A DNA stretch of 18,338 nt from Armatimonadota bacterium (lineage in GTDB: Bacteria; Armatimonadota; Armatimonadia; Armatimonadales; Armatimonadaceae). Location: positions 1-18,338 of the forward strand of contig JACMIS010000159.1 of assembly GCA_014381035.1 (NCBI GenBank). Direction: 5' to 3'. The notes below the pieces were generated by a model. The model made no database searches and was not told the origin of the DNA. It was given only the letters and a program-made list of their open reading frames with translations. Made by a program: the position numbers and the translations under genes. The stretch's first letter is position 1. Each line of letters starts with the position of its first letter. This document shows positions 7,066-13,530 of this stretch, piece by piece.

Positions 7066-8207
7066 TACGCCAATCGCTCCTCGACGACGAACGCACTGTA
7101 AAAGAACGCTTTATCCGCTTGAAACAATTCGGTGGCAAGTGGTTCTACAGGTTTTAGCAAGTCCGCCATGGATGCGGGACGACGGCGCGGGGCGAGCATG
7201 TTCCAGTACGCCAGCCGCGCCCCCGGTCGCGCCGACCGTGCGAGGCGTCGCAACAATGTCTCGAAATTCGGCGGCGACATATATTCGAAGATGTCGCTCA
7301 AGTTGAAACGGTCTATGGAGGCTTCTCCCGACTCCTCCAGGAATGATTCCACCGATCCAAGCCGCAGATCTAACGCGTCCAGGTTGGCACGGATCGCCTC
7401 GAAGTTTTCCGGACGGAGCGCGAATGGCAAGGCGATGGGCGTATGCGTCCCGGTCAGAATCCATTGCAGGTACGGGTTGCTCGCCGGGTCGCCATACGTC
7501 AATGCGTGCCGGGTGCGGGCGAGAATGCGGTCGGCGATACTTCCCTCGACGTACTGAAAGAACGCCGGGTCACGCCCGAGTCGTCCCATGACAAATCGGG
7601 AGAAGAAAACCCGGAAGAGAAGCTGCCAACGGAGCGTGTTCCATTCGCGTTTATAGAACTGCATCCGTTCGTCCAGTGTCCCTCCCTGTCGCAACCGATC
7701 CACCATTCGGCGACCATGTACCCACGGCAAGACCTGCGTGCGGAACAGGGTAAAGTAGCGTTCGAACTTGCCCGCACTCCCGATACCCGCCCCGATCTCG
7801 GCAGCATGGTCGTCCCAGAAAGCGCGAGTATCGTCATTTAATAGCGGACGGCAACGTTGATACAAACTCGCTCGCTCTGGAGCAGAGGCAGACGTGGAAC
7901 CGACCAGAGCAAGCAGTTCCCCATGTCCGAGTGTCCGGTACGCGGCAACGCGCAGATGCGCGCACGCGATCTGCGCCGCGCTCAGATCGAGCGCAACAAC
8001 CCGAGCGGGACCACGCGCCAGCATCGCGAGTGCGTTATCCCCTGCAGAACAGATGGCGAGGCACGTATCCCCCGGTTGAATATCCAGACCCGCGAGTAAG
8101 ATATCGGCATCTTCCCAGCACTGGGCGTAGCGAATCGCGGAAAAATCGGCGCGGCTTGCTACTTCGGAAGATACCTTTAATGGCACAGTCGTTTTCGGCA
8201 CGGACAC
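7065..8207 (-). CDS. DUF3419 / BtaA-like S-adenosylmethionine 3-amino-3-carboxypropyl transferase
   Basis: 380 residues, close to BtaA of betaine-lipid synthesis, which moves the aminocarboxypropyl group of SAM onto diacylglycerol to form diacylglyceryl-homoserine. Landmarks: YAQCWEDADILL (27-38), the SAM-binding loop LAICSAGDNAL (50-60) followed by VVALDLSAAQI (70-80), FYKREWNTLRW (184-194), YGDPASNPYLQWILTG (238-253) and FNLSDIFEYMSP (301-312). It appears complete. The start is uncertain: GTG 8207 gives a good-length protein but has only a weak CCAGG upstream, and a second GTG at 8201 is possible. First gene of a four-gene operon with overlaps. BtaB, the N-methyltransferase that would complete a betaine lipid, is not in the window, so the final product may not be betaine lipid. 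DUF3419 proteins may also use other acceptors. Confidence 0.85.
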   Translation of the reverse strand: MSVPKTTVPLKVSSEVASRADFSAIRYAQCWEDADILLAGLDIQPGDTCLAICSAGDNALAMLARGPARVVALDLSAAQIACAHLRVAAYRTLGHGELLALVGSTSASAPERASLYQRCRPLLNDDTRAFWDDHAAEIGAGIGSAGKFERYFTLFRTQVLPWVHGRRMVDRLRQGGTLDERMQFYKREWNTLRWQLLFRVFFSRFVMGRLGRDPAFFQYVEGSIADRILARTRHALTYGDPASNPYLQWILTGTHTPIALPFALRPENFEAIRANLDALDLRLGSVESFLEESGEASIDRFNLSDIFEYMSPPNFETLLRRLARSARPGARLAYWNMLAPRRRPASMADLLKPVEPLATELFQADKAFFYSAFVVEERLA

Positions 8208-8230
8208 CTCACAGGACCTGGAATGAAATC

Positions 8231-8236
8231 ATTGTA
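8231..8236 (-). promoter_or_regulatory. -10 box candidate for the lipid-like operon
   Basis: On the minus strand this reads TACAAT, 5 of 6 matches to TATAAT. It would start transcription near 8224, giving a leader of about 16 bases before GTG 8207. No recognisable -35 is present at the right distance; that position falls in the arm of the adjacent inverted repeat. Confidence 0.4.
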
Positions 8237-8241
8237 CCTGG

Positions 8242-8360
8242 TTAGTGGTTCGTCGGACGTTTTTCCCAAACCCGAAGGGTTCCCGTCGCATCGCGCAAAT
8301 CGGCTGAACCGATTTCGCTTTGCGCATTGCGGAACGGTTCACCGTCCGACGAACCACTAA
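8242..8360. repeat. compound inverted repeat (18-bp outer arms, two inner hairpins)
   Basis: The outer arms at 8242-8259 and 8343-8360 are exact reverse complements (TTAGTGGTTCGTCGGACG). Between them are a small hairpin AACCC-GAA-GGGTT (8269-8281) and a nested one in which GCGCAAA (8293-8299) pairs with TTTGCGC (8319-8325) around ATCGG-CTGAA-CCGAT (8299-8313 region). The right arm touches the stop codon of the sugar isomerase gene (8361). The element sits between that gene and the lipid operon promoter, so it may be a terminator or a mobile palindromic element (REP/MITE-like). Confidence 0.7.
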
Positions 8361-9230
8361 TCACTCTCTTAACATCCCGACCTCGGTCAGCAGATTTCGC
8401 GCCGCGACGGCGGCGAGTTGGAAACTATCCGCCGTAGGCATGTCACTAAATGCGGCGTTGCTTTCGCCACTCGGTCCGGTCGCCAGTACGGCGTCCGAGT
8501 GTGCCAGATGCGGTTCCAGCGTGATCGGACCGCCCCAGTTACGCTGTGCTGCGTCGGCGAGAATCCGTTTTGTCTGACCCGATCCTTCGCCGACCAGCGT
8601 ATGCTGATACTTCTCACCGATGAGGCGGGAATCTTTCAGGTGGAACGCGTCGGTCCGGTCTCGAAGCACGAGCCAGTTCGCCCACACGTCCTCGCCACTC
8701 TGGTTGTAATTGTCGAAGTCGAAAATCAATTTGAAGTTATCGTTGCGCAGTTCGGCTATCACTTCCACATTCGAACACAGGTCGCCGAAAATATGCCGCT
8801 CGTTTTCATGGAGCAGAACGAGATTCAAACGCTCCGCCTCGTCGCGCAACCGCCGCAGACGGTCCAGACTTTCCGCGCCCCAAGCCGCTAATGATTCGTT
8901 GTTTTTGTTGTAGTACGAGAACATCCGAACCGCACGGCAACCCAGAACCGGACTTAGCGTCGCCAGGTGGCGCAGCTTCAACAGGTCCGTTTCCAGTGAA
9001 TCGGCAATGTCAATCTTCCCAATCGGCGAGCCGAACATCTGCACCGAAATTCCGGCAGAGTCCAGTTTCTCGCGAACCGCCTGCGCATGTTCCACCGGCA
9101 AGGCAGTAATCCCGATCCCATCAATGGAGCGCAAGTCCATAAAACGGAATCCTGCGCGATGACAAGCCGCGATCTGCTCCTCGCAGGATCGCCCCGCCTC
9201 GTCCGTGAAACCTGAAAGTGTTATGCTCAT
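8361..9230 (-). CDS. sugar phosphate isomerase/epimerase-like TIM-barrel protein
   Basis: 289 residues of the AP-endonuclease-2-like TIM-barrel superfamily, which includes xylose isomerase-like, hydroxypyruvate isomerase-like and tagatose epimerase-like enzymes. The four expected divalent-metal ligands are visible: Glu142 in LLHENERH, Asp171 or Asp173 in IFDFDN, His197 in DAFHLKD and Glu239 in ITLEPHL. The N-terminus SITLSGFTDEAG with CHRAGFRFMDLR (23-34) is typical. I chose ATG 9230 because AAGGGA lies 8 bp upstream; an in-frame GTG at 9245 would place that site inside the coding region. There is no signal peptide, so it is cytoplasmic. Its neighbour is a lyxose-isomerase-like gene on the same strand, but a 44-bp palindrome separates them, so they are probably separate transcripts. 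The exact sugar is unknown. Confidence 0.85.
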   Translation of the reverse strand: MSITLSGFTDEAGRSCEEQIAACHRAGFRFMDLRSIDGIGITALPVEHAQAVREKLDSAGISVQMFGSPIGKIDIADSLETDLLKLRHLATLSPVLGCRAVRMFSYYNKNNESLAAWGAESLDRLRRLRDEAERLNLVLLHENERHIFGDLCSNVEVIAELRNDNFKLIFDFDNYNQSGEDVWANWLVLRDRTDAFHLKDSRLIGEKYQHTLVGEGSGQTKRILADAAQRNWGGPITLEPHLAHSDAVLATGPSGESNAAFSDMPTADSFQLAAVAARNLLTEVGMLRE

Positions 9231-9278
9231 CGTAATTCCCTTCACTGCAACAAAATGTTTCTCCGTACTTATTTGCGC

Positions 9279-9284
9279 ATTCTA
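9279..9284 (-). promoter_or_regulatory. -10 box candidate upstream of sugar isomerase gene
   Basis: TAGAAT on the minus strand, 5 of 6 matches to TATAAT, about 50 bp before ATG 9230. No good -35 is seen. It overlaps the ATG of a three-codon reading frame (9269-9280, M-R-K-stop) that is preceded by the strong ribosome-binding sequence AAGGAGG (9294-9300, minus). Confidence 0.3.
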
Positions 9285-9308
9285 TCTCCCACCCCTCCTT
9301 GGATTACT

Positions 9309-9352
9309 TTAATTTTCTTTCCTGTCGGGTACCCGACAGGAAAGAAAATTAA
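9309..9352. terminator. 44-bp perfect palindrome at the 3' end of the lyxose isomerase-like gene
   Basis: Bases 9309-9330 and 9331-9352 are exact reverse complements with no spacer (the centre is GGGTACCC). The stop codon of the lyxose-isomerase-like gene (9349-9351) lies inside the right arm. The outer ends are A/T-rich (TTAATTTTCTTT), so either strand could form a stem ending in a U-rich stretch. The likely role is transcription termination or 3'-end protection. Confidence 0.65.
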
Positions 9353-9894
9353 TGGATAAGGGTCTTGCGTCCGATGCGAGGGTCGGTAAAAATATCGTAC
9401 TCGTCGCGGGAGCGAGTAGAGAACTCGCTGACCACCGCCCCTTGGGGACCGCCCTGGAACCAGTGCAACGTGTTCGGGTAGATCGTCAGTTGCTCGCCAG
9501 GGTGTAGGATATACTCTTGAAACACCGTATAACACGGTTCCGAAAATGGCGGTAGCCTCGCCGAAATAATGTCCTTGCCTCCATTGCCCGGTAGATAAAC
9601 GTAAAGCATCCCCGACCGGCACCGGAAGGTTTCCTCCTTGCCGGGATCGTCACCAATAGGAGGATGACGATGTTCCGGGCAAGTCTGTCCCGGCGTCAGA
9701 ACCAAATCTTTAGCACAAACGCGCTCCGTGTTTATGTAGGTGATGAGTTGTAAGCCCTCCATTGCGAGTCGGCTTAAGCCGAAGTCGGCGACCTCGATAC
9801 GCTCCGTCTCCTCTGGTGTCAGTGTGATTCCAGACGCCGATAGTTGGCGGATCGTTTCTTCCTGAGCAGATCTATATTCCTGTTGCGTTATCAT
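9349..9894 (-). CDS. D-lyxose isomerase-like cupin protein
   Basis: 181-residue cupin resembling the D-lyxose ketol-isomerase family (interconverts D-lyxose and D-xylulose, or D-mannose and D-fructose). The cupin metal site is visible: His75 and His77 in PEHRHPP, Glu88 in GKEETFR, and His144 in NTLHWFQGG. The closing segment VVSEFSTRSRDEYDIFTDPR (155-174) is highly characteristic of this family. The start ATG at 9894 has GGAGGG (9905-9910, minus strand) ten bases upstream. A longer reading to 10068 would run through the divergent promoter and into the aldo/keto reductase gene, so I rejected it. Divergent from the reductase, with a 63-bp shared control region. Cytoplasmic; the natural sugar is not known. 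Confidence 0.85.
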   Translation of the reverse strand: MITQQEYRSAQEETIRQLSASGITLTPEETERIEVADFGLSRLAMEGLQLITYINTERVCAKDLVLTPGQTCPEHRHPPIGDDPGKEETFRCRSGMLYVYLPGNGGKDIISARLPPFSEPCYTVFQEYILHPGEQLTIYPNTLHWFQGGPQGAVVSEFSTRSRDEYDIFTDPRIGRKTLIH

Positions 9895-9916
9895 CCTTGA
9901 TGAGCCCTCCGCACCG

Positions 9917-9922
9917 ATTGTA
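9917..9922 (-). promoter_or_regulatory. -10 box candidate for the lyxose isomerase-like gene
   Basis: TACAAT on the minus strand, the same hexamer as in the putative lipid-operon promoter. Transcription would start near 9910, just before the GGAGGG ribosome-binding site. No clear -35 is visible. Confidence 0.4.
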
Positions 9923-9957
9923 CAACGAAATAGTGCGAAAAAAGGTACCATCATCGT

Positions 9958-10956
9958 ATGGAATATAGAGCACTCGGACGGACGGGAGTCCAGGTCTCGC
10001 GCCTCTGCCTCGGCTGCATGAACTTCGGCGATGACGCCGGTGAAGCCGACAGCATTGCCATGATCCACGCAGCGATGGATGCTGGAATCAATTTTCTCGA
10101 CACGGCGAACGTTTACTCACGCGGCATCTCTGAGGAAGTCACGGGCAAAGCGTTAGCGGATGGCAACAGGCGGGATCGCGTTTTCCTCGCCACGAAGTTT
10201 TACAACCGAATGGCGGACGATGACCCCAACGCGATGGGGGGGCATCGCTTCCACATCATGGGTGAGGTGGAAAACTCGCTCCGTCGCCTGGGGACCGATC
10301 ATATTGATTTGTACCAGATGCACCGACCACAACCGGCGATTCCGATTGACGAAACACTCCGAGCACTCGATGACCTGATCCGATCCGGGAAAGTACGCTA
10401 TATCGGCACGTCCACGTTCGGGGCGTGGCAGATCGTCGAATCGCTCTGGGCATCGAAGGAGTACGGATTAAATCGGTTCGTGTGCGAGCAGATGCCCTAT
10501 AACCTGCTCGACCGGCGGGTGGAGCGTGAACTGCTCCCGATGTGCCGCACGTATGGGATCGGAACTATTCCCTGGGCACCCCTCGCCGGCGGACTACTTT
10601 CCGGCAAGTACGGAACGCAAAACCGGCCTGCCGACGCCCGATACACGCTCCGCTCGGCACCGTTCGCGCGGGATAACGCAATCGCGCTTCAAAAAGTCGA
10701 AGAGTTTACCCGGTATTGTCAGGAACGCGGTGTCGCTCCCGCTCAGTTTGCAACCGCATGGGTATTGGCGCAGGAGGGCGTGACTGCGCCGATCATCGGA
10801 CCGCGCACGATGGAGCAACTCACGAACTACCTCGCCACGGAAGCCGTGACCGTCACCGAGGAAGACCGCAAACAGATGGACACTTTGTTCCCGCCCGGCA
10901 CGCACGTTTCGGAATATTACCGCGCCGACTTCGGGCCGAATGCCCGCTGGGTGTGA
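9958..10956 (+). CDS. aldo/keto reductase
   Basis: 332-residue NADPH-dependent (beta/alpha)8-barrel oxidoreductase. The catalytic tetrad is complete: Asp48 in FLDTANVYS, Tyr53, Lys80 in FLATKF and His122 in YQMHRP. The opening MEYRALGRTGVQVSRLCLG and the segments SGKVRYIGTS, PWAPLAGGLLSGKY and PIIGPRTMEQL belong to the large group related to E. coli YajO/YghZ and plant-type AKRs. The ATG at 9958 is preceded by AAAGGT (9941-9946). It is divergent from the lyxose-isomerase-like gene, which may point to a shared role in sugar or aldehyde metabolism (inference). It ends 16 bp from the convergent arrestin-like gene with no obvious terminator between them. Confidence 0.93.
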   Translation: MEYRALGRTGVQVSRLCLGCMNFGDDAGEADSIAMIHAAMDAGINFLDTANVYSRGISEEVTGKALADGNRRDRVFLATKFYNRMADDDPNAMGGHRFHIMGEVENSLRRLGTDHIDLYQMHRPQPAIPIDETLRALDDLIRSGKVRYIGTSTFGAWQIVESLWASKEYGLNRFVCEQMPYNLLDRRVERELLPMCRTYGIGTIPWAPLAGGLLSGKYGTQNRPADARYTLRSAPFARDNAIALQKVEEFTRYCQERGVAPAQFATAWVLAQEGVTAPIIGPRTMEQLTNYLATEAVTVTEEDRKQMDTLFPPGTHVSEYYRADFGPNARWV

Positions 10957-10972
10957 TTCGAACTCTGCCGAT

Positions 10973-11410
10973 CTACCTTTCTGGACTCGCCCAGGTTGGG
11001 GCGAGGATGAAGGGGGCGAAGTGGCGGGGATTGATTTTCCAGGCGACATCGGCTTCGACTTCCACCCCCCATACAATCGCTATCCAGCGACCGGAGTAGC
11101 TCCACGGTTCGCGGGGTAATACCGCAGAAAACGGAACGTTCTTCACGATCCCGGGCGTCATGGTTCCTTCGGGTTCCTCTATAGTTGTCCAGACGGATTC
11201 GTCGGTGTCGCCGCGCCCCTCGGTCCGCCATTTTATTCGGACGATGAGTTTTTTGTAGTTGATATTTTCGGTCGGCGTAATTGTCACATAACCGGAGACC
11301 GTATCGCCCGGACAGAACGAAGGCAACCCCGGTGTCCGGGTGTGATTGCTCCCGCTGGCGAAATGAACCGAAATGACTGCTTTGTCGGATGTGAATAGTT
11401 TGTCTATCAT
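10973..11410 (-). CDS. small beta-rich protein, possibly arrestin-like
   Basis: 145 residues with no signal peptide or membrane helix. I do not recognise a named family with certainty. The arrangement FCPGDTVSGYVTITP (32-46), KKLIVRIKWRTEG (53-65), NVPFSAVLP (91-99) and WIAIVWGVEVEADVAWKINP (109-128) resembles the N-lobe of arrestin-fold (Spo0M/Vps26-like) beta-sandwich proteins: a PGD turn, a strand facing receptors, and a W.V.V.A... strand. ATG 11410 was chosen because it starts 5 bp after the stop of the preceding gene; longer readings overlap that gene. The two genes have comparable C-terminal strands, suggesting related folds. The role is unknown; arrestin-fold proteins are usually scaffolds or adaptors. 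Confidence 0.6.
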   Translation of the reverse strand: MIDKLFTSDKAVISVHFASGSNHTRTPGLPSFCPGDTVSGYVTITPTENINYKKLIVRIKWRTEGRGDTDESVWTTIEEPEGTMTPGIVKNVPFSAVLPREPWSYSGRWIAIVWGVEVEADVAWKINPRHFAPFILAPTWASPER

Positions 11411-11415
11411 TTGCT

Positions 11416-12081
11416 TTAGCGATTCTCCGCCCCATATCCCTGATACTGCTCCGACAAAACCTGAATCGGATACGCTTCGTCCACATCGGGCCAGCGGGCA
11501 ATAGATACTTTGACCTTGATGAGCCATTCTATTCGGTTATGGGGTGCGATAAACGTATGCATTCCGTCGAGTGGAACGGTGAACCGGTGGGATAGATCCA
11601 GCTGTTCCCCCGGTGTATATGCTCCCCCGTGAATCTCTTTGGTCTCGACCGGAATTTCGTGCGTTTCGGTGTAGGTGTCGGTTCCGCGCCGGTAGGTTGC
11701 CGTTTCCCGCATCACAAAGATCGCTTTCGCGAAGTCTACGTCCAGTCGGTCCTTGAGTACCTGATGGTAGCGAAAGTCAAACGATTCCCCGAGCCGGACG
11801 GATTCGCGGGAAACGTGAATCTCTGGCGGCGTGATTTTCAAGGCGCGAATCGTCGGCACCAGTCCCCATACGATCATTCCCACGCCGACTGCGACGAAGG
11901 GGACGAGAAACAAAATCGGGAAACCTGATCCACTCGCGATAATGCCCGGTAAAGCAAAGCAGGACACGAGGATCAGCCAGACGATGCCGCAACCAATCGC
12001 GCCTTTGCGTCCTAACTGTTGCGCCTGTTGTGCCTGATGGGGCGTCGCGGGAACATTCGGGGGGAGTTGTTGGAATGCCAT
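11416..12081 (-). CDS. membrane protein with C-terminal beta-sandwich domain, unknown function
   Basis: 221 residues. The N-terminus is Gln/Pro-rich (VPATPHQAQQAQQL, 10-23), followed by two hydrophobic helices at about 28-50 and 54-76, then a soluble domain (about 85-210) with strands such as GESFDFRYHQVL (98-109), HRFTVPLDGMHTFIAPHN (165-182) and RIEWLIKVKVSIARWPD (183-199). This last part resembles the following gene's W.V.V strand region, so both may be beta-sandwiches of the arrestin type. I chose ATG 12081; an in-frame TTG at 12114 would add 11 residues and neither has a clear ribosome-binding site. It is followed after 5 bp by the small beta-rich gene and preceded by the pseudo-receiver gene 47 bp upstream; all three may be cotranscribed. 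Confidence 0.65.
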   Translation of the reverse strand: MAFQQLPPNVPATPHQAQQAQQLGRKGAIGCGIVWLILVSCFALPGIIASGSGFPILFLVPFVAVGVGMIVWGLVPTIRALKITPPEIHVSRESVRLGESFDFRYHQVLKDRLDVDFAKAIFVMRETATYRRGTDTYTETHEIPVETKEIHGGAYTPGEQLDLSHRFTVPLDGMHTFIAPHNRIEWLIKVKVSIARWPDVDEAYPIQVLSEQYQGYGAENR

Positions 12082-12128
12082 TGTTTTACATAGGTACGAC
12101 ACGTTACGAAACAAAACGGTTGCAGACT

Positions 12129-12842
12129 TTAAGAGCGAGATAATGCGGATGAGAAGGTTCGTGCCGCCTCGGCACGCTGAGCACGTGTTCGGCGGCGGAT
12201 GATGGCGGCACCAAGATTACCGACAAGTAGCGCGGTATCAGTCGGTGCCAGAAATGCGGCGGTGAATGCTCCTTCATCAATCAATCGCTCCCGTTCGAGA
12301 TTGGTGGCGACGATAGCGAAAATGGAAACCTCTTTGGCAAGCGGATCACGGGCGAATGAATCGAGCATGACTCGCGCACCGGTCGCGACCCCCAGATTGC
12401 GTAAGTCGAATATGATTGCCGCTGTCGAAAGTTCGTGTGCGTATCGGGGGGCATCCGCAAGAGGGGACTCGGCGACGCGATAGCCGTTTGCCGTAAGCGC
12501 GTCCGATAGCCGATTTTGCTCTACCGGATCCGCAGAAATAATGGCGACCATATCCGGGCTCTCGTGCGATTTCATCGCGCGTCTACGGGGAGTCGTTGCA
12601 CGGCTGGCGCGGCGTAGCGGCATCAACTCATCTTCTTCCGACTGTGTAATTCCCTCGGATGGCAAACCGGTGGACGACCGTAGCCGACCCACTTCCCCAA
12701 CGAGGTTCGTGATACGTCCGCGCAGGTCGGCGTTCTCCCCTTCCAATTCCTCGGCGATCCGACCCGATCGCGCCGCTTCGAATGCAAAGTAAACCACACT
12801 CATTGCAGCTAATACTGCGATCACCGCGAGAAGAATAACCAT
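12129..12842 (-). CDS. membrane-anchored coiled-coil protein with degenerate receiver domain
   Basis: 237 residues. One N-terminal membrane helix (2-20) is followed by a predicted coiled coil (about 26-56), a disordered basic linker (60-96), and a CheY-like domain (about 97-217). In the latter, VAIISADPVEQNRL (99-112) supplies one acidic residue (Asp105) where receivers normally have two; IIFDLRNLG (143-151) keeps the phosphoacceptor-position Asp146; IVATN (177-181) keeps Thr180; but the position of the conserved Lys (AFLAP, 196-200) is Leu198. This points to a pseudo-receiver that probably does not follow the normal phosphorylation cycle. No output domain is present. The start ATG at 12842 has no obvious ribosome-binding site. 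It may be first in a transcript with the two downstream beta-rich proteins. Confidence 0.7.
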   Translation of the reverse strand: MVILLAVIAVLAAMSVVYFAFEAARSGRIAEELEGENADLRGRITNLVGEVGRLRSSTGLPSEGITQSEEDELMPLRRASRATTPRRRAMKSHESPDMVAIISADPVEQNRLSDALTANGYRVAESPLADAPRYAHELSTAAIIFDLRNLGVATGARVMLDSFARDPLAKEVSIFAIVATNLERERLIDEGAFTAAFLAPTDTALLVGNLGAAIIRRRTRAQRAEAARTFSSALSRS

Positions 12843-12939
12843 GTGCTGCCAACTTTCTTTTATCGGACCTGAAGAAAAACGAGTAACATTTCGCGCCCTG
12901 TTTAAATATTATGACATTTTCTACGCCTGTTCCTTACTG

Positions 12940-12968
12940 TTAAAATTGGCGGGACGATTAGGTATACT
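12940..12968 (+). promoter_or_regulatory. promoter candidate for the lipoprotein gene
   Basis: TTAAAA (12940-12945, 4 of 6 to TTGACA) and TATACT (12963-12968, 5 of 6 to TATAAT) are separated by 17 bp. Transcription would start near 12975, immediately before the ribosome-binding site GAGGTG (12975-12980), so the leader would be about 15 bases. Confidence 0.5.
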
Positions 12969-12989
12969 CCGAACGAGGTGTAACTTTCT

Positions 12990-13526
12990 ATGAAAACTCG
13001 TGTACATGCATCGTTTCTCGGAATGCTTGCTGTTTGTGCGACACTGACATCACTCACGGGGTGCAACGAGAACAAGCCAGATGACCAAACGCAACCACCT
13101 GTCTCGAACGCCCCGGCACCCCGCCCGGTAGGCAACATCAAGCCCGCGAATCCGGACAAACCCGTGGAAGGAGCCGCTTTAAACAAGATATTCCCCCCGG
13201 CGGGAGGGGGCTACAAAGTCACTTACACACAGGAAAAGAAAGGGTTTGCGCAAGCCGAGGTTCTCCAGGATGGCAAAAAACTTGCAATTCTGTCGATCTC
13301 CGACACCCTGACCAATCCGGAAGCGAAAGCGAAGTTCGCGACGGCAAGCGGTCGGATTGGCGGCTACCCTTCTGCGGCGGTCGGCAGTCAAGGGACTGCG
13401 ATCCTGGTCGGCGGACGCTTTCAAGTACAGGTACGCTCCCAAACTCCCGCAATGAGCGCGGCAGGGCGTGAGGCGTGGTTACAGAAGTTCAATCTGGACG
13501 CTCTCAAGCGTCTATCGGGAGGATAA
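12990..13526 (+). CDS. putative lipoprotein, unknown function
   Basis: 178 residues. The N-terminus MKTRVHASFLGMLAVCATLTSLTGC is a lipoprotein signal peptide with lipobox LTGC and the lipid-modified cysteine at position 25. A Pro/Asn/Lys-rich tether (26-65) leads to a small domain (about 66-178) with YKVTYTQEKKGFAQAEVL and an FQVQVRSQT strand near its end, probably anchored to a membrane facing the periplasm or outside. I do not recognise the domain. ATG 12990 has GAGGTG nine bases upstream and a plausible promoter. It is followed after 4 bp by the next gene, whose ribosome-binding site GGGAGGA lies over this gene's last codons, so the two are almost certainly cotranscribed. Confidence 0.8.
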   Translation: MKTRVHASFLGMLAVCATLTSLTGCNENKPDDQTQPPVSNAPAPRPVGNIKPANPDKPVEGAALNKIFPPAGGGYKVTYTQEKKGFAQAEVLQDGKKLAILSISDTLTNPEAKAKFATASGRIGGYPSAAVGSQGTAILVGGRFQVQVRSQTPAMSAAGREAWLQKFNLDALKRLSGG

Positions 13527-13530
13527 AATC

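Noticed and set aside
8242..8360. Insertion sequence remnant or attachment site.
   Set aside because: No transposase or integrase reading frame, no visible target duplication, and no tRNA; a palindromic element or terminator fits better.
8242..8360. Riboswitch or tRNA-like RNA.
   Set aside because: The paired regions do not fit a tRNA cloverleaf or any riboswitch core I can recognise; symmetry is better explained by simple nested hairpins.
9895..10068. N-terminal extension of the lyxose-isomerase-like protein to 10068.
   Set aside because: It would overlap the 5' end of the aldo/keto reductase and the divergent control region, and has no similarity to the family; ATG 9894 has GGAGGG at a good distance.
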